From positions 7,179-46,446 of the forward strand of contig NZ_KK082134.1 of the NCBI RefSeq assembly GCF_000598065.1: a stretch of 39,268 bases of DNA. The letters are read 5' to 3'. Positions 1 to 7,890 of the stretch are shown here, in pieces (the stretch's first letter is position 1; every line of letters begins with the position of its first letter). This DNA comes from Paenibacillus darwinianus (GTDB lineage Bacteria > Bacillota > Bacilli > Paenibacillales > Paenibacillaceae). Below the pieces are notes generated by a model, which searched no databases, was not told where the DNA came from, and saw only the letters and a program-made list of their open reading frames with translations. The position numbers and the translations under genes were made by a program.

Positions 1-127
1 GGTCGCTGCCGGCCGCCATCCGCACCGTCGATACCGCCGTCGCGGTTCGTTTCGTCACCTCTTTCTCCGAAACATCCACCATCCGCGCGCGGCCTTGCTC
101 ATTGAAATGCGTCAATCCCGAGCTCAT
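1..127 (-). CDS. moaC: Cyclic pyranopterin monophosphate synthase MoaC (N-terminal part, cut by the window edge)
   Basis: Only the first 42 codons are in the window. The start [20 protein letters not shown] is the characteristic MoaC N-terminus (LTH-N-G-MVDVS-K). MoaC, with MoaA, turns GTP into cyclic pyranopterin monophosphate, the first step of molybdenum cofactor synthesis, in the cytosol. The ATG at 125-127 follows an AAGGAGGA ribosome site at good spacing. It lies 11 bases downstream of the 5-formyl-THF cyclo-ligase gene on the same strand, so the two are probably co-transcribed. The family assignment rests on this short but distinctive stretch. Confidence 0.85.
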   Translation of the reverse strand, partial: MSSGLTHFNEQGRARMVDVSEKEVTKRTATAVSTVRMAAGSD

Positions 128-138
128 GCAGTTCCTCC

Positions 139-762
139 TTATTTGGCCCCGTGAAAGCCTTCCTCGTCGATCCAGCCATCCAGCCGCGCATCATGCGTTT
201 CAAGCGGTAATCGGTCCGCAAGCTGAAGGCGGTAGCCGATCCCGATTACCGGCGGCCTCCTAGCGCCTGCCGGCACGCGCCGGCACAGGCCTTCGAGATA
301 TCGGTCGTAATACCCGCCGCCGTAACCGAGCCTCCCGCCGTATCGGTCAAAAGCCAGCCCCGGCAGCAAAATCGCCCCCGGCGCTTCTTCCTTCGGCCAT
401 TCCGCCGCCTTGGAGGGGTCCGGCTCCCGGATACCGTAAGCGCCCGGCGCCAGCTCCCCCCATCCCCGCACAAGAAAAAATCTCATCGAACGGTCGGACG
501 GCTCGCTCTTGGGCAAGATAACGCGGATTCCGCGCATCCACGCCCATTCGAGCAGAGGGGCGGTATCGACCTCCGAACGAAACGGCACATAAGCCATGAA
601 GCTGCCGCTGCCGGCAGCCGCCAGCCAATCTGCGGCATGTCCGCATATTCGCCCCGACAGCCTCAGGCGCTCCGTGCCGGTCAGAGCCTCGCGCGCCGCC
701 GTCATCGCTTGCCGCAAACCGCGCTTCCGGATCCGTATGTCGGTTCCTTCCACTTCGGACAT
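139..762 (-). CDS. 5-formyltetrahydrofolate cyclo-ligase
   Basis: A 207-residue cytosolic enzyme that uses ATP to convert 5-formyltetrahydrofolate (folinic acid) to 5,10-methenyltetrahydrofolate, returning the storage folate to the one-carbon pool. The family signature [20 protein letters not shown] is at residues 133-152, preceded by a REPD motif near 112. The basic N-terminus ([11 protein letters not shown]) is also typical. Length is normal for the family (about 190-205). The ATG at 762 is preceded by a GGAAGGGCGG-like ribosome site. It is followed after 11 bases by moaC. The B. subtilis counterpart is yqgN. Confidence 0.93.
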   Translation of the reverse strand: MSEVEGTDIRIRKRGLRQAMTAAREALTGTERLRLSGRICGHAADWLAAAGSGSFMAYVPFRSEVDTAPLLEWAWMRGIRVILPKSEPSDRSMRFFLVRGWGELAPGAYGIREPDPSKAAEWPKEEAPGAILLPGLAFDRYGGRLGYGGGYYDRYLEGLCRRVPAGARRPPVIGIGYRLQLADRLPLETHDARLDGWIDEEGFHGAK

Positions 763-974
763 CCGCCCTTCCTAGTTGTCGTTTCCTTATATAATTGTAG
801 TTTACCACCACTCCCCCGATTCGCCAAGGCAGCGCTTAGGTTATGGCTCCCTTTGTTCGGATTCCGACAGTTTCCTATCTTGAAAGCTTTAGTGAAGAGG
901 GACTGCGTGTTATGGTACACTTATAGCTAAACCGAACTAATACATGAAACGCATAAACATGCACGGAGGTAACT

Positions 975-2906
975 ATGCTGCTGCAAGTATCCGGAATATC
1001 CAAAAGCTACGGTGTCAAACCCGTGCTTTCCCATATTACATTTCAGGTCCAGGAACGCGAGCGTATCGGACTCGTCGGCGTCAATGGCGCAGGCAAGTCG
1101 ACCCTGCTGCAAATCATTGCCGGCGAAATATCGCCAGACGGCGGCCAGATTCACAAGCTCAAGGAAGCCCGTTTCGGTTATTTGCCCCAGAACAGCGGGC
1201 TGCTGTCCGACAGAACGATCGAGGGCGAGATGCGCGCCGTCTTCACGGAGCTGTTGGATACCGAGCGGGAGCTGCGGGAGTTGGAGCGGCAAATAGCCGA
1301 TCCGGCCGTGCAGACCGACACCGGCAAATACGAGGACGCGCTCGCCCGATATGCATCCCGTTCCGAATGGTTCCGCGAGCGCGGAGGCTTCGAGATCGAC
1401 AACCGGATCCGCAGCGTCCTGCACGGCATGGGCTTCGGCGGCTTCGCCCCCGACACGCCGATCGCGACATTGAGCGGAGGGCAGAAAACACGGCTGGCGC
1501 TCGCCCGCATTTTGCTGCAAGCCCCCGACCTGCTTATGCTGGACGAACCGACGAACCATCTCGACATCGAAACGCTTACCTGGCTTGAGGAATATTTAAG
1601 AAGCTACCCCGGCGCGATACTCGTCGTATCGCACGACCGGTATTTCCTCGACGCCCTGACAACCTCGATCGTGGAAATCGAACGGCATGCCGCCAAGCGT
1701 TACACCGGCAATTACAGCCGATATATCGAAATCAAAGCGGCCGATTACGAAACGGCGATGAAGCAATTCGATAAGCAGCAGGACGACATCGCCCGTATGG
1801 AGGATTTCATTCAACGCAATCTGGTCCGCGCCTCAACGACGAAGCGGGCGCAGAGCCGACGCAAGGCGCTTGAGAAGATGGACAGACTGGACAAGCCCAT
1901 GGGCGACCTGAAGAAGGCCCATTTCGCGTTCGAGATCGACCGGCAGACCGGCAAGGACGTACTCGATGTCCGCGATCTGTCCTTCGCGTTCGACGAAACG
2001 GCTCCTCCGCTGTTCCGCGCCGTATCTTTCCAGCTGCAGCGCGGTGAAACGGTGGCGTTGATCGGTCCGAACGGCATCGGTAAATCCACGCTGCTTAAAG
2101 CGTTGACCGGCGATCTGAAACCGCGCGCCGGCATGATCCGCTTCGGCTCGAACGTCAAGCTCGGCTATTACGACCAGGAACAGACTGGACTGACCGCCTC
2201 CAACACCGTTCTTGAGGAGGTATGGAACGCTTATCCGCATCTGGAGGAAGCCCGTATTCGGACGGTGCTCGGCAACTTTCTGTTCAGCGGGGAAGACGTG
2301 CTCAAAAAAATCGCCGCGCTCAGCGGAGGAGAGAAAGCGCGCGTATCGCTGGCCAAGCTGATGCTCGAACGGGCAAACGTACTTATTCTTGACGAACCGA
2401 CGAACCATCTGGATCTCTACAGTAAGGAAGTGCTGGAATCTGCTCTGATCGATTTCGAGGGCACACTGTTCTTCATTTCGCATGACCGATATTTTCTCAA
2501 TAAAATGGCCGAGCGCATTGTCGAATTGTCTCCTGAAGGCGCCCGGTATTTCCTGGGAAATTATGACGAAATGCTGGAGAAGAAAAAGGAACTGGAGGAG
2601 CTTCGTCTCGAGCGTGAGCAGGCCTCCCGAGCCAAACCGGGCCAGCCCCAGCAGGCGGCCGACTTGTCCAGCTATGAGGCGGATAAGCAAGCGAAACGCG
2701 ATGAGCGGCAGAAGCAGCGCAGGCTGGAACAGCTGGAGAGCGACATCGCGAAACTAGAGGAAGAGATCGGTAGCCTTGAAGCGGAATTGGCCGATCCCGC
2801 GGTCTATAACGACTACGTTCTCGTGCAGCAGAAACAAACCGCGATCGACGAGAAAAAAGCAGCGCTTCAAGCAGTCTATGAGGCTTGGGAGCAATTATTG
2901 GCATAA
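975..2906 (+). CDS. ydiF: ABC-F family ATP-binding protein, YdiF type
   Basis: A 643-residue soluble protein with two ABC cassettes and no membrane segment, the ABC-F architecture of ribosome-associated translation factors that act at the E site. Cassette 1 has Walker A GVNGAGKST (35-43), signature LSGGQ (166-170) and DEPTNHLD (190-197). The linker region contains the conserved ARASTTKRAQSRRK stretch. Cassette 2 has GPNGIGKST (about 365), LSGGE (about 449) and DEPTNHLDL. A charged coiled-coil C-terminal domain follows (about 530-643). Size and overall sequence match B. subtilis YdiF from memory rather than the antibiotic-resistance ABC-F subfamilies. The start has a CGGAGGT ribosome site 4 bases upstream of the ATG. 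The gene appears monocistronic, ending at a strong hairpin. A specific role (stalled-ribosome rescue) is inferred from the family. Confidence 0.92.
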   Translation: MLLQVSGISKSYGVKPVLSHITFQVQERERIGLVGVNGAGKSTLLQIIAGEISPDGGQIHKLKEARFGYLPQNSGLLSDRTIEGEMRAVFTELLDTERELRELERQIADPAVQTDTGKYEDALARYASRSEWFRERGGFEIDNRIRSVLHGMGFGGFAPDTPIATLSGGQKTRLALARILLQAPDLLMLDEPTNHLDIETLTWLEEYLRSYPGAILVVSHDRYFLDALTTSIVEIERHAAKRYTGNYSRYIEIKAADYETAMKQFDKQQDDIARMEDFIQRNLVRASTTKRAQSRRKALEKMDRLDKPMGDLKKAHFAFEIDRQTGKDVLDVRDLSFAFDETAPPLFRAVSFQLQRGETVALIGPNGIGKSTLLKALTGDLKPRAGMIRFGSNVKLGYYDQEQTGLTASNTVLEEVWNAYPHLEEARIRTVLGNFLFSGEDVLKKIAALSGGEKARVSLAKLMLERANVLILDEPTNHLDLYSKEVLESALIDFEGTLFFISHDRYFLNKMAERIVELSPEGARYFLGNYDEMLEKKKELEELRLEREQASRAKPGQPQQAADLSSYEADKQAKRDERQKQRRLEQLESDIAKLEEEIGSLEAELADPAVYNDYVLVQQKQTAIDEKKAALQAVYEAWEQLLA

Positions 2907-2950
2907 AAAAGTCCCGTTACTTCGCCGGTCCGGCATGTAACGGGACTTTT
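2906..2950. terminator. Bidirectional rho-independent terminator after ydiF
   Basis: AAAAGTCCCGTTAC at 2907-2920 pairs exactly with GTAACGGGACTTTT at 2937-2950 around a 16-base loop. A and T runs flank the stem, so it can stop transcription from either side. The stop codon of the leftward MFS remnant (2917-2919) lies inside the stem. Confidence 0.9.
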
Positions 2951-3258
2951 CGATGTGTCTCAGCTATAGGGCGCCGGTCCTTCGGCAGCATAAATGCCAG
3001 CAGGCCGAACAGCGGCAAATAACTGCAAGCGCGTATGACCGGCGCCATGCTGCCGTAATAATAGCCGACATTGCCGAGGACGACCCCGCCCAAGGCTCCC
3101 ATGCCGAAAGCCAGGCCGGTAATCAGTCCCGACGCCAATCCGACGTTGCCGGGCAGCAGCTCCTGCGCATAGACGACGCTGACCGAAAGGCCCGACATCC
3201 GAACAAAGCCGATCACCGCCACAACGGCGTCATAATCATCGACGCTCGGACATAACAA
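2917..3258 (-). pseudogene. C-terminal remnant of an Fsr-like MFS transporter
   Basis: This 113-residue frame matches only the last third of fosmidomycin-resistance (Fsr) type major facilitator proteins: VVYAQELLPGNVGLASGLIT, then a Gly/Ala-rich helix, then PLFGLLAFMLP near the end. Full-length family members have about 400 residues and 12 membrane segments; about three are left here. The first 20 or so residues do not look like a transporter start, and the frame begins only 37 bases from the start of the oppositely oriented EamA gene, so the missing part cannot lie upstream. It is most likely a deletion relic. It could be expressed as a short membrane peptide, but there is no clear ribosome site. 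Confidence 0.75.
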
Positions 3259-3294
3259 TGGATACCGGACAAGAAAGGCGGGAGGAAACGAATC

Positions 3295-3714
3295 ATGCTA
3301 TATGTCATTATCCTGATGGTCACCTTTATTTGGGGCATCAACGGCATCATTGACAGGCAGGCGCTCCAGACCGGGCACCCGCTCGAAGTCAATTTTATTA
3401 CAGCCTTCACGATGTTAATCGTCGCGTTGGTTTACCTCATGGCGGCCAAGCTTGGCGGCATGCCGTTTCAGTTTCACCGCAACACCGTGCTTTTTGCCAT
3501 GACTAACGGCATCCTCGTACCGACGGCTTATGTCGTATTCCTCTATGCGCTATCGCGCGGATCGCTGACGACCGTGGTGACGATTACCGCCACTTACCCC
3601 ATCGTCACTTTCGTGTTGGCCGTCCTCCTCATGAACGAAGCGGTATCCGCAAGCAAGGTCGCGGGCATGGCTCTGATCGTGCTCGGCCTATTTCTGTTTG
3701 TCAGACAATCCTAG
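3295..3714 (+). CDS. Single-domain EamA family membrane transporter
   Basis: A 139-residue hydrophobic protein with about five membrane segments that makes up one EamA (drug/metabolite transporter) repeat. It has the N-terminal FIWGINGIIDRQAL segment, a middle NGILVPTAYVVFLYALSRGS loop, a TYPIVTFVLAVLLMNE segment and a final LIVLGLFLF helix. Most EamA proteins carry two such repeats in about 300 residues. Single-repeat proteins exist and work as dimers, so this is probably complete. The start has a GGGAGGAAACGAATC ribosome site. No substrate can be read from the sequence. The gene sits alone between an MFS relic and spoVA. Confidence 0.8.
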   Translation: MLYVIILMVTFIWGINGIIDRQALQTGHPLEVNFITAFTMLIVALVYLMAAKLGGMPFQFHRNTVLFAMTNGILVPTAYVVFLYALSRGSLTTVVTITATYPIVTFVLAVLLMNEAVSASKVAGMALIVLGLFLFVRQS

Positions 3715-4077
3715 GCATCCTCTCCTCATTTTCCCCTCCCATGGAACGACTATACCTTACCGCTGGTCGCCGGCAGCTTTTTTCGCCACCCCCTCCCTCC
3801 TCTTCCTCTCCCATTGCCGCCCCGCGCTGCTGGAAAACAATTCTGCGAGTGGGTTTCGGCCTTTTGACGCACAATTTCAGTATTGACAATAATGGAGAGC
3901 GAAGGGGAGTCCGCGCCTGCCCCAGCGGGCTGAGTCGCGCTTCGCACCTTGTTGTCGGTAGCGGTGCTTGTTTGTGATGACCAAGGTGCTCGGAAGCAAG
4001 CGGCTGCGAGACATGATCACAGCACAGCAACCGTTCCGAACCGCGAAGGCAACCTAGTTGAAGGAGGAGAACGCTGC
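3715..4077. other. Intergenic region upstream of spoVAC
   Basis: 363 bases with no convincing gene; short overlapping frames here look random. It should hold the forespore promoter for spoVA (sigma-G in B. subtilis), but I could not place -35/-10 boxes with correct spacing. A TTGACA-like word occurs near 3884 without a matching -10 box. Confidence 0.4.
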
Positions 4078-4563
4078 GTGTCTAACGGCAAGAACAATCA
4101 AACGACCCCAACCCAAAAGGAATACCAGGCGCTCGCCAAGAAAAGGGAGCCCTCCCGTCCCGTTGTGAGCAATTGCATTAAAGCGTTCCTCGTGGGCGGT
4201 CTGATCAGCATCATCGGCCAAGCGATTCAGGATATGTTTGTGAATTGGGGCGGCTTCGACCGGAAGGAAGCGAGCAACCCCACCGTGGCCGTTCTGATCC
4301 TGATCTCCGTTATTCTGACCAGCCTGGGCGTTTACGATAAAATCGCGCAATGGGCGGGCGCCGGCAGCGCCGTTCCCGTCACCGGCTTCGCGAACACGAT
4401 GGCATCGGCCGCGATCGAGCACCGAAGCGAAGGGCTGGTCCTTGGCGTCGGGGGCAAAATGTTCAAGCTTTCGGGTCCGGTTATTGTGTTCGGTACGGTC
4501 GCGGCGTTTGTCGTCGGTATCGTGCACTGGATTTTCGATCCCGGCTCGACAGGGGGGTCCTGA
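4078..4563 (+). CDS. spoVAC: Stage V sporulation protein AC
   Basis: A 161-residue inner-membrane protein of the forespore, part of the SpoVA channel that moves Ca-dipicolinate into the spore and out again at germination. SpoVAC is reported to act as a mechanosensitive channel. The family stretch GVYDKIAQWAGAGSAVPVTG is present, with about four membrane segments starting at CIKAFLVGGLISIIGQ. I chose the GTG at 4078 because a GAAGGAGGAGAA ribosome site lies just upstream; the frame is open further 5' but that part looks non-coding. spoVAD follows after 3 bases and spoVAE overlaps it, so the three form one operon. Confidence 0.95.
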   Translation: MSNGKNNQTTPTQKEYQALAKKREPSRPVVSNCIKAFLVGGLISIIGQAIQDMFVNWGGFDRKEASNPTVAVLILISVILTSLGVYDKIAQWAGAGSAVPVTGFANTMASAAIEHRSEGLVLGVGGKMFKLSGPVIVFGTVAAFVVGIVHWIFDPGSTGGS

Positions 4564-4566
4564 GTT

Positions 4567-5586
4567 ATGCTGACCGGGCATCAGAGCTGGCAGTTTGATA
4601 AGCGGCCGCGCCTGCTCGGCACCGCAACGGTTGTCGGTCCGTTCGAAGGGCAAGGCCCGCTCGCCAAAGATTTCGACCGCATTCACGACGACCTGAGGAT
4701 CGGACAGGACAGTTGGGAGAAAGCCGAGAAGACGCTGCTGGAGGAGGCGGCCAAGCTGGCCGTGCAGAACGCGGGATTGACGAACGAGAAGATCAATTTC
4801 TTCGTCGGCGGCGATTTGATGAACCAGATCATCAGCACGAGCTTTGCGGCGAGGACGCTGGCCATTCCTCACATCGGCGTGTTCGGGGCATGCTCCACGT
4901 CGATGGAAAGCCTGGCGGTCGCCGCGAATCTGGTGAATTCACGATCAGCCGATTATACGCTGGCCAGTGCGTGCAGCCACAATGCAACTGCGGAGAAGCA
5001 GTTTCGTTATCCGACCGAGTACGGGTCCCAGAAGCCCCCGACCGCGCAGTATACGGTAACCGGGGCCGGGGCCAGCGTCGTCTCGCTTGACGGGGACGGT
5101 CCTTGCATCACTACGGCCACGATCGGAAGAGTCATCGATATGGGCATCAAGGACCCGTTCAATATGGGCGCCGCAATGGCCCCCGCCGCAGTCGACACGA
5201 TCCAGGCCCATTTCCGGGACCTCAACGTCGAGCCCGGTCATTACGACCTGATCGTGACCGGCGACTTGTCGAAAATCGGTTATGAGCTGGCCCGCGATCT
5301 GTTCGAGCGGCATAAGGTGCCAATCGATCAGACGGTGTACAAGGATTGCGGCATGATGATCTACGATTACGAAACACAGCAGGTGCAGGCGGGCGCCAGC
5401 GGCTGCGGCTGTTCGGCGGTCGTGACCTACGGCCATTTGCTGAACAGGCTCCGAAAGGGCGAGTTCAATCGAATGCTGGTTGTCGCGACAGGGGCGCTTC
5501 TGTCTCCGCTATCTTATCAGCAGGGAGAGAGCATCCCCTGCATCGCGCATGCGGTGTCCATCGAGAGAGGGGTGACTCCGGAATGA
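4567..5586 (+). CDS. spoVAD: Stage V sporulation protein AD (DPA-binding)
   Basis: A 339-residue protein with a thiolase-like fold that in Bacillus binds dipicolinic acid on the outer side of the spore inner membrane and is needed for DPA uptake. Visible family marks are the opening [20 protein letters not shown], the nucleophile-site region [20 protein letters not shown], and [20 protein letters not shown] in the C-terminal half. Length matches the family (about 335-340). The ribosome site overlaps the end of spoVAC (GGGGGGTCCTGAGTT). The stop overlaps the spoVAE start as ATGA, which suggests translational coupling. Confidence 0.96.
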   Translation: MLTGHQSWQFDKRPRLLGTATVVGPFEGQGPLAKDFDRIHDDLRIGQDSWEKAEKTLLEEAAKLAVQNAGLTNEKINFFVGGDLMNQIISTSFAARTLAIPHIGVFGACSTSMESLAVAANLVNSRSADYTLASACSHNATAEKQFRYPTEYGSQKPPTAQYTVTGAGASVVSLDGDGPCITTATIGRVIDMGIKDPFNMGAAMAPAAVDTIQAHFRDLNVEPGHYDLIVTGDLSKIGYELARDLFERHKVPIDQTVYKDCGMMIYDYETQQVQAGASGCGCSAVVTYGHLLNRLRKGEFNRMLVVATGALLSPLSYQQGESIPCIAHAVSIERGVTPE

Positions 5587-5933
5587 TTTATTTATGGGCC
5601 TTCCTGGCCGGAGGAGCAATATGCGTCATCGGCCAAATCTGCTTCGACGTCTTCAAATTGACGCCTGCCCACACGATGACCTTGCTGGTCGTAGCCGGAG
5701 CGGTTGCCGAAGGCCTCGGCCTCTACGATCCGCTGATCAACTACGTCGGCGCCGGCGCTACCGTGCCGATTACGAGCTTCGGCAACGCGCTCGTGCACGG
5801 TGCGATTTCGGAGTATGACGATCACGGCTGGATCGGCATTATCACCGGCATTTTCAAAATCACCAGCGCCGGCATATCCGCCGCGATCATCTTCTCCTTC
5901 ATCGCGGCGCTAATCGCCAAGCCGAAGGGGTAA
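5583..5933 (+). CDS. spoVAE: Stage V sporulation protein AE (AEb type)
   Basis: A 116-residue membrane protein completing the spoVAC-AD-AE trio. It opens [18 protein letters not shown], has [20 protein letters not shown] in the middle and ends with a hydrophobic helix and AKPKG. Like SpoVAC, with which it shares the YxxAGAxxxVPIT pattern, it is thought to form part of the DPA channel. The ATG at 5583 overlaps the spoVAD stop by 4 bases, with GAGAGGGGTG upstream as ribosome site. The frame is open further 5' inside spoVAD, but homologues start here. The B. subtilis genes spoVAA, AB, AEa and AF are absent from this locus. Confidence 0.94.
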   Translation: MIYLWAFLAGGAICVIGQICFDVFKLTPAHTMTLLVVAGAVAEGLGLYDPLINYVGAGATVPITSFGNALVHGAISEYDDHGWIGIITGIFKITSAGISAAIIFSFIAALIAKPKG

Positions 5934-5948
5934 AGATGCAACACTATC

Positions 5949-5988
5949 CAAGCTGAGAGCGGGAATTCCCGCTCTAGGCTTGCTTTTT
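5949..5988 (+). terminator. Terminator of the spoVA operon
   Basis: The palindrome GAGCGGGAATTCCCGCTC, extended by AGC/GCT pairs, is followed by GCTTGCTTTTTC. It stands about 20 bases after the spoVAE stop and closes the operon. Confidence 0.85.
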
Positions 5989-6027
5989 CGCCTCATGCGC
6001 GCCGAAGAACGGATTCCTCCATCGAAC

Positions 6028-6290
6028 TTATTCGTATTCGCTCAATTGTTGTTCATCCGCGATCCTCTGGACGTCCTTCAGCCGTATGACCAGATAGCCG
6101 TAGCCTTTCTCCCAATGCTTCTTCAACGCTTTTTCGTTCATATATCGGGGGCTGCCTTCGGGCTCCTCTCCGCAATCGCTTTGCGGATATACGGAATACC
6201 TTTGTGCTTGCGGTCGTAAACGTTCAGCTCATGCGCGCTAGTCCCGGAATCACCCATTTGCCCTTGAGATCGACGACAGCCTTTCCTCCG
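6028..6290 (-). pseudogene. Decayed coding region, frame-shifted, family unknown
   Basis: Leftward, three short protein-like segments lie end to end in different frames. The first, just past the DUF2933-like gene, reads GKAVVDLKGKWVIPGLARMS then stop. The second reads HELNVYDRKHKGIPYIRKAI. The third reads CGEEPEGSPRYMNEKALKKH and continues to a stop at 6028-6030. The last contains an ATG at 6141 that would give a 37-residue peptide. Amino-acid usage looks real in each segment, so I read this as one gene broken by at least two frameshifts. I do not recognise the family. The alternative is a small intact gene from 6141 to 6028. Confidence 0.4.
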
Positions 6291-6522
6291 TCAGCTCAAT
6301 TACATTGGAGGATTTGGTTCTCAGTCCTTCAACCTCATTCGTGAGTTTATGGTTCTGTTCGATCAAATCAGCCATTTGAATTTGTAAACGCTGCATGTCC
6401 TGCTGAGATACCGGCGGCCCGTCCGAAACATGATCTGTCTTTTTGCTTCCGCCAGACATACCTTTCATACAGAACAGCATCATCAAAGGACATGCCAACA
6501 ATAGCAGTAGCGTCCAATTCAA
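6250..6522 (-). CDS. Small membrane protein, DUF2933-like
   Basis: A 90-residue protein with one N-terminal membrane helix (MNWTLLLLLACPLMMLFCMK), a Gly-Ser linker, and a soluble heptad-like tail (RLQIQMADLIEQNHKLTNEV) likely to form a coiled coil. The opening with CPLMMLF is like the small DUF2933 proteins that accompany copper and zinc resistance genes in Gram-positive bacteria. The assignment is from memory and the function is unknown. The Cys-Pro and Met residues at the membrane face could bind metal, which is speculative. It follows the SHOCT gene by 12 bases, in one operon with the Met-rich protein gene. The ribosome site is a GGGGGAT run (complement of 6530-6535). Confidence 0.65.
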   Translation of the reverse strand: MNWTLLLLLACPLMMLFCMKGMSGGSKKTDHVSDGPPVSQQDMQRLQIQMADLIEQNHKLTNEVEGLRTKSSNVIELTEERLSSISRANG

Positions 6523-6534
6523 GCGGAATCCCCC

Positions 6535-6693
6535 TTAGTTCGCCAATGCGGCTTTCGTTTTTTCATACTCCTCGAACGTAACCTCACCCTTGGCCAGCCT
6601 GATTTTAAGGAGCTCAAGCGGCGTTACGTTGTTGCTGCTCTCCACCGGCGGATGTTTTTTATGCTGGCTGGACGAACCTCCACAGCATCCCAT
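6535..6693 (-). CDS. Small SHOCT-domain protein
   Basis: A 52-residue protein that starts MGCCGGSSSQHKKHPP and ends with a SHOCT motif (TPLELLKIRLAKGEVTFEEY then EKTKAAL). SHOCT is a short C-terminal helical pair found on many small bacterial proteins and thought to mediate oligomerisation. The Cys-Cys and two His residues in the first 15 positions could bind metal, in keeping with the neighbours; that is inference. The start lies 3 bases after the stop of the Met-rich gene, and its GGAG ribosome site is inside that gene, so translation is probably coupled. Confidence 0.75.
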   Translation of the reverse strand: MGCCGGSSSQHKKHPPVESSNNVTPLELLKIRLAKGEVTFEEYEKTKAALAN

Positions 6694-6696
6694 AGG

Positions 6697-6966
6697 TCAG
6701 TACGACTCCATAAACGCTTTGCAAGCTTTCGTCATTTCCTTACCCTCGGGGGAATTCATCCCCGTCATCATTTTCTGCATGTCTTTGTTCCCCATCATCT
6801 GCATCATGCCCGACATATCGTTGCCGGACATCGCGCTGCCGTCCATCATGCTGTCCGCACCGCCTCTTGCGCTGCCCGTGTCATTGGATGCAAACGCAGC
6901 TTGACCCACTACCAATACGGCTGCCAGCGCAAACGAAGCGATAAGCAGATTCCTCTTTTTCTTCAT
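6697..6966 (-). CDS. Secreted methionine-rich protein, possible copper binder
   Basis: An 89-residue protein with a clear Sec signal peptide (MKKKRNLLIASFALAAVLVV, cleavage probably after AAFA) and a Met-rich mature part (DSMMDGSAMSGNDMSGMMQM and onwards), ending KACKAFMESY. Repeated M-M and M-x-x-M groups outside the membrane are typical of Cu(I) or Ag(I) binding proteins. I know no named family for it. A strong GAAGGAGGCAATCGATA ribosome site supports the start. It heads a tight three-gene unit with the SHOCT and DUF2933-like genes. Confidence 0.75.
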   Translation of the reverse strand: MKKKRNLLIASFALAAVLVVGQAAFASNDTGSARGGADSMMDGSAMSGNDMSGMMQMMGNKDMQKMMTGMNSPEGKEMTKACKAFMESY

Positions 6967-7069
6967 TATCGATTGCCTCCTTCATAACTTGTGACTACTA
7001 TGCCAGTATAATCAACAGATGTGTTCAAACCATGATGATTGTATGATGGAGCCACGAAATAATCGGACA

Positions 7070-7663
7070 TTACTTCCGGTTGAGCGTGTAGGCCACGAGA
7101 AAGATGTCGTTGTAATGCCGCTCGACGTTTAAGATTTCAAGACCGGAATTGTCAATAAGCTGCAGGGTGTTCCGGTTCAAATGGCAGCCGTCGCAAAGCC
7201 GTTTCCATACCGGCGTAAGCCAATCCTGTACGGTGCCGAGGAAAGAACCTTCCAAGCGAACATGCTCGAAAAACAGCACTTCGCCTTCGGGTTTACAAAC
7301 CCGGCGTATTTCCGCAAGCGCTTTGACCGGATCCGGAATCGTGCACATCACCAAGGTTACCGCGACTGAATCAAATGTGCTGTCCGGGAACGGAAGCCGC
7401 TCCGCATCGCCGGGTATGACTTCAATAACCGCACGCGCCTTCTCCGCTCTGCCGAGCGATTGCGCGCGCATGGCCGCTTCGGGCTCGATCGCAGTCACGT
7501 GAGCGGCATCCTCATAATAGGGAAAATTGATCCCGGTGCCCGATCCGATTTCGAGTACGCGACCTTTCAACCCTGCAAGTAGCTTTCGGCGGATGGGCCC
7601 GAACCGTCTGCGTTCCAACGGCCCCATCAGCGCATCGTAATATCTGGTGAAAAAGGTGCTCAT
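7070..7663 (-). CDS. Class I SAM-dependent methyltransferase
   Basis: A 197-residue soluble protein with a Rossmann methyltransferase domain: motif I VLEIGSGTGINFPYY near residues 36-50, acidic AIEPE (motif II) near 60, GDAERLPFPDSTFDSV (motif III region) and LAEIRRVCKPEGEVLFFEHV (motif V region). The C-terminal half (CDGCHLNRNT) resembles the METTL7/UbiE-like branch. The substrate cannot be read from sequence. It lies inside the metal island; methylation of a metalloid, lipid or quinone are all possible. The ribosome site AAAGGATG is 7 bases upstream of the ATG. Confidence 0.85.
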   Translation of the reverse strand: MSTFFTRYYDALMGPLERRRFGPIRRKLLAGLKGRVLEIGSGTGINFPYYEDAAHVTAIEPEAAMRAQSLGRAEKARAVIEVIPGDAERLPFPDSTFDSVAVTLVMCTIPDPVKALAEIRRVCKPEGEVLFFEHVRLEGSFLGTVQDWLTPVWKRLCDGCHLNRNTLQLIDNSGLEILNVERHYNDIFLVAYTLNRK

Positions 7664-7685
7664 TCCGCTTTCATCCTTTGTTAAG

Positions 7686-7793
7686 CTATTTTTGCGTCAG
7701 CATCCATTTTTTCTGGTGGAACTCTTCCTCGCTGATTTCCCCGCGGGCGAACCGCTCCTTCAACACCTGAAGCGCTGGATCTTCCTTTTTGCC
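7686..7793 (-). pseudogene. Orphan SHOCT-domain fragment without a start codon
   Basis: The frame encodes GKKEDPALQVLKERFARGEI, then SEEEFHQKKWMLTQK and a stop, which is a textbook SHOCT domain. It is closed on its N-terminal side by an in-frame TAG at 7794-7796, with no ATG and no ribosome site. Normal SHOCT proteins of metal islands carry an N-terminal membrane helix or metal-binding segment, which is missing. The upstream 80 bases do not encode one in any frame. It is probably a relic, though a GTG or TTG start within it is formally possible. Confidence 0.6.
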
Positions 7794-7890
7794 CTATCCT
7801 GTCGTTGTCGGCGATTGCTCGTATACCAACGAGTGTATATGAGAGCTTTGTGCAAACTGTGAAAAAGATGTGTTGAAATGATGAACGAGT

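Noticed and set aside
4078-5933. Suspected loss of spoVAA, spoVAB and spoVAF
   Set aside because: The short AC-AD-AE set is a known arrangement in many spore formers, so it is not evidence for gene loss here.
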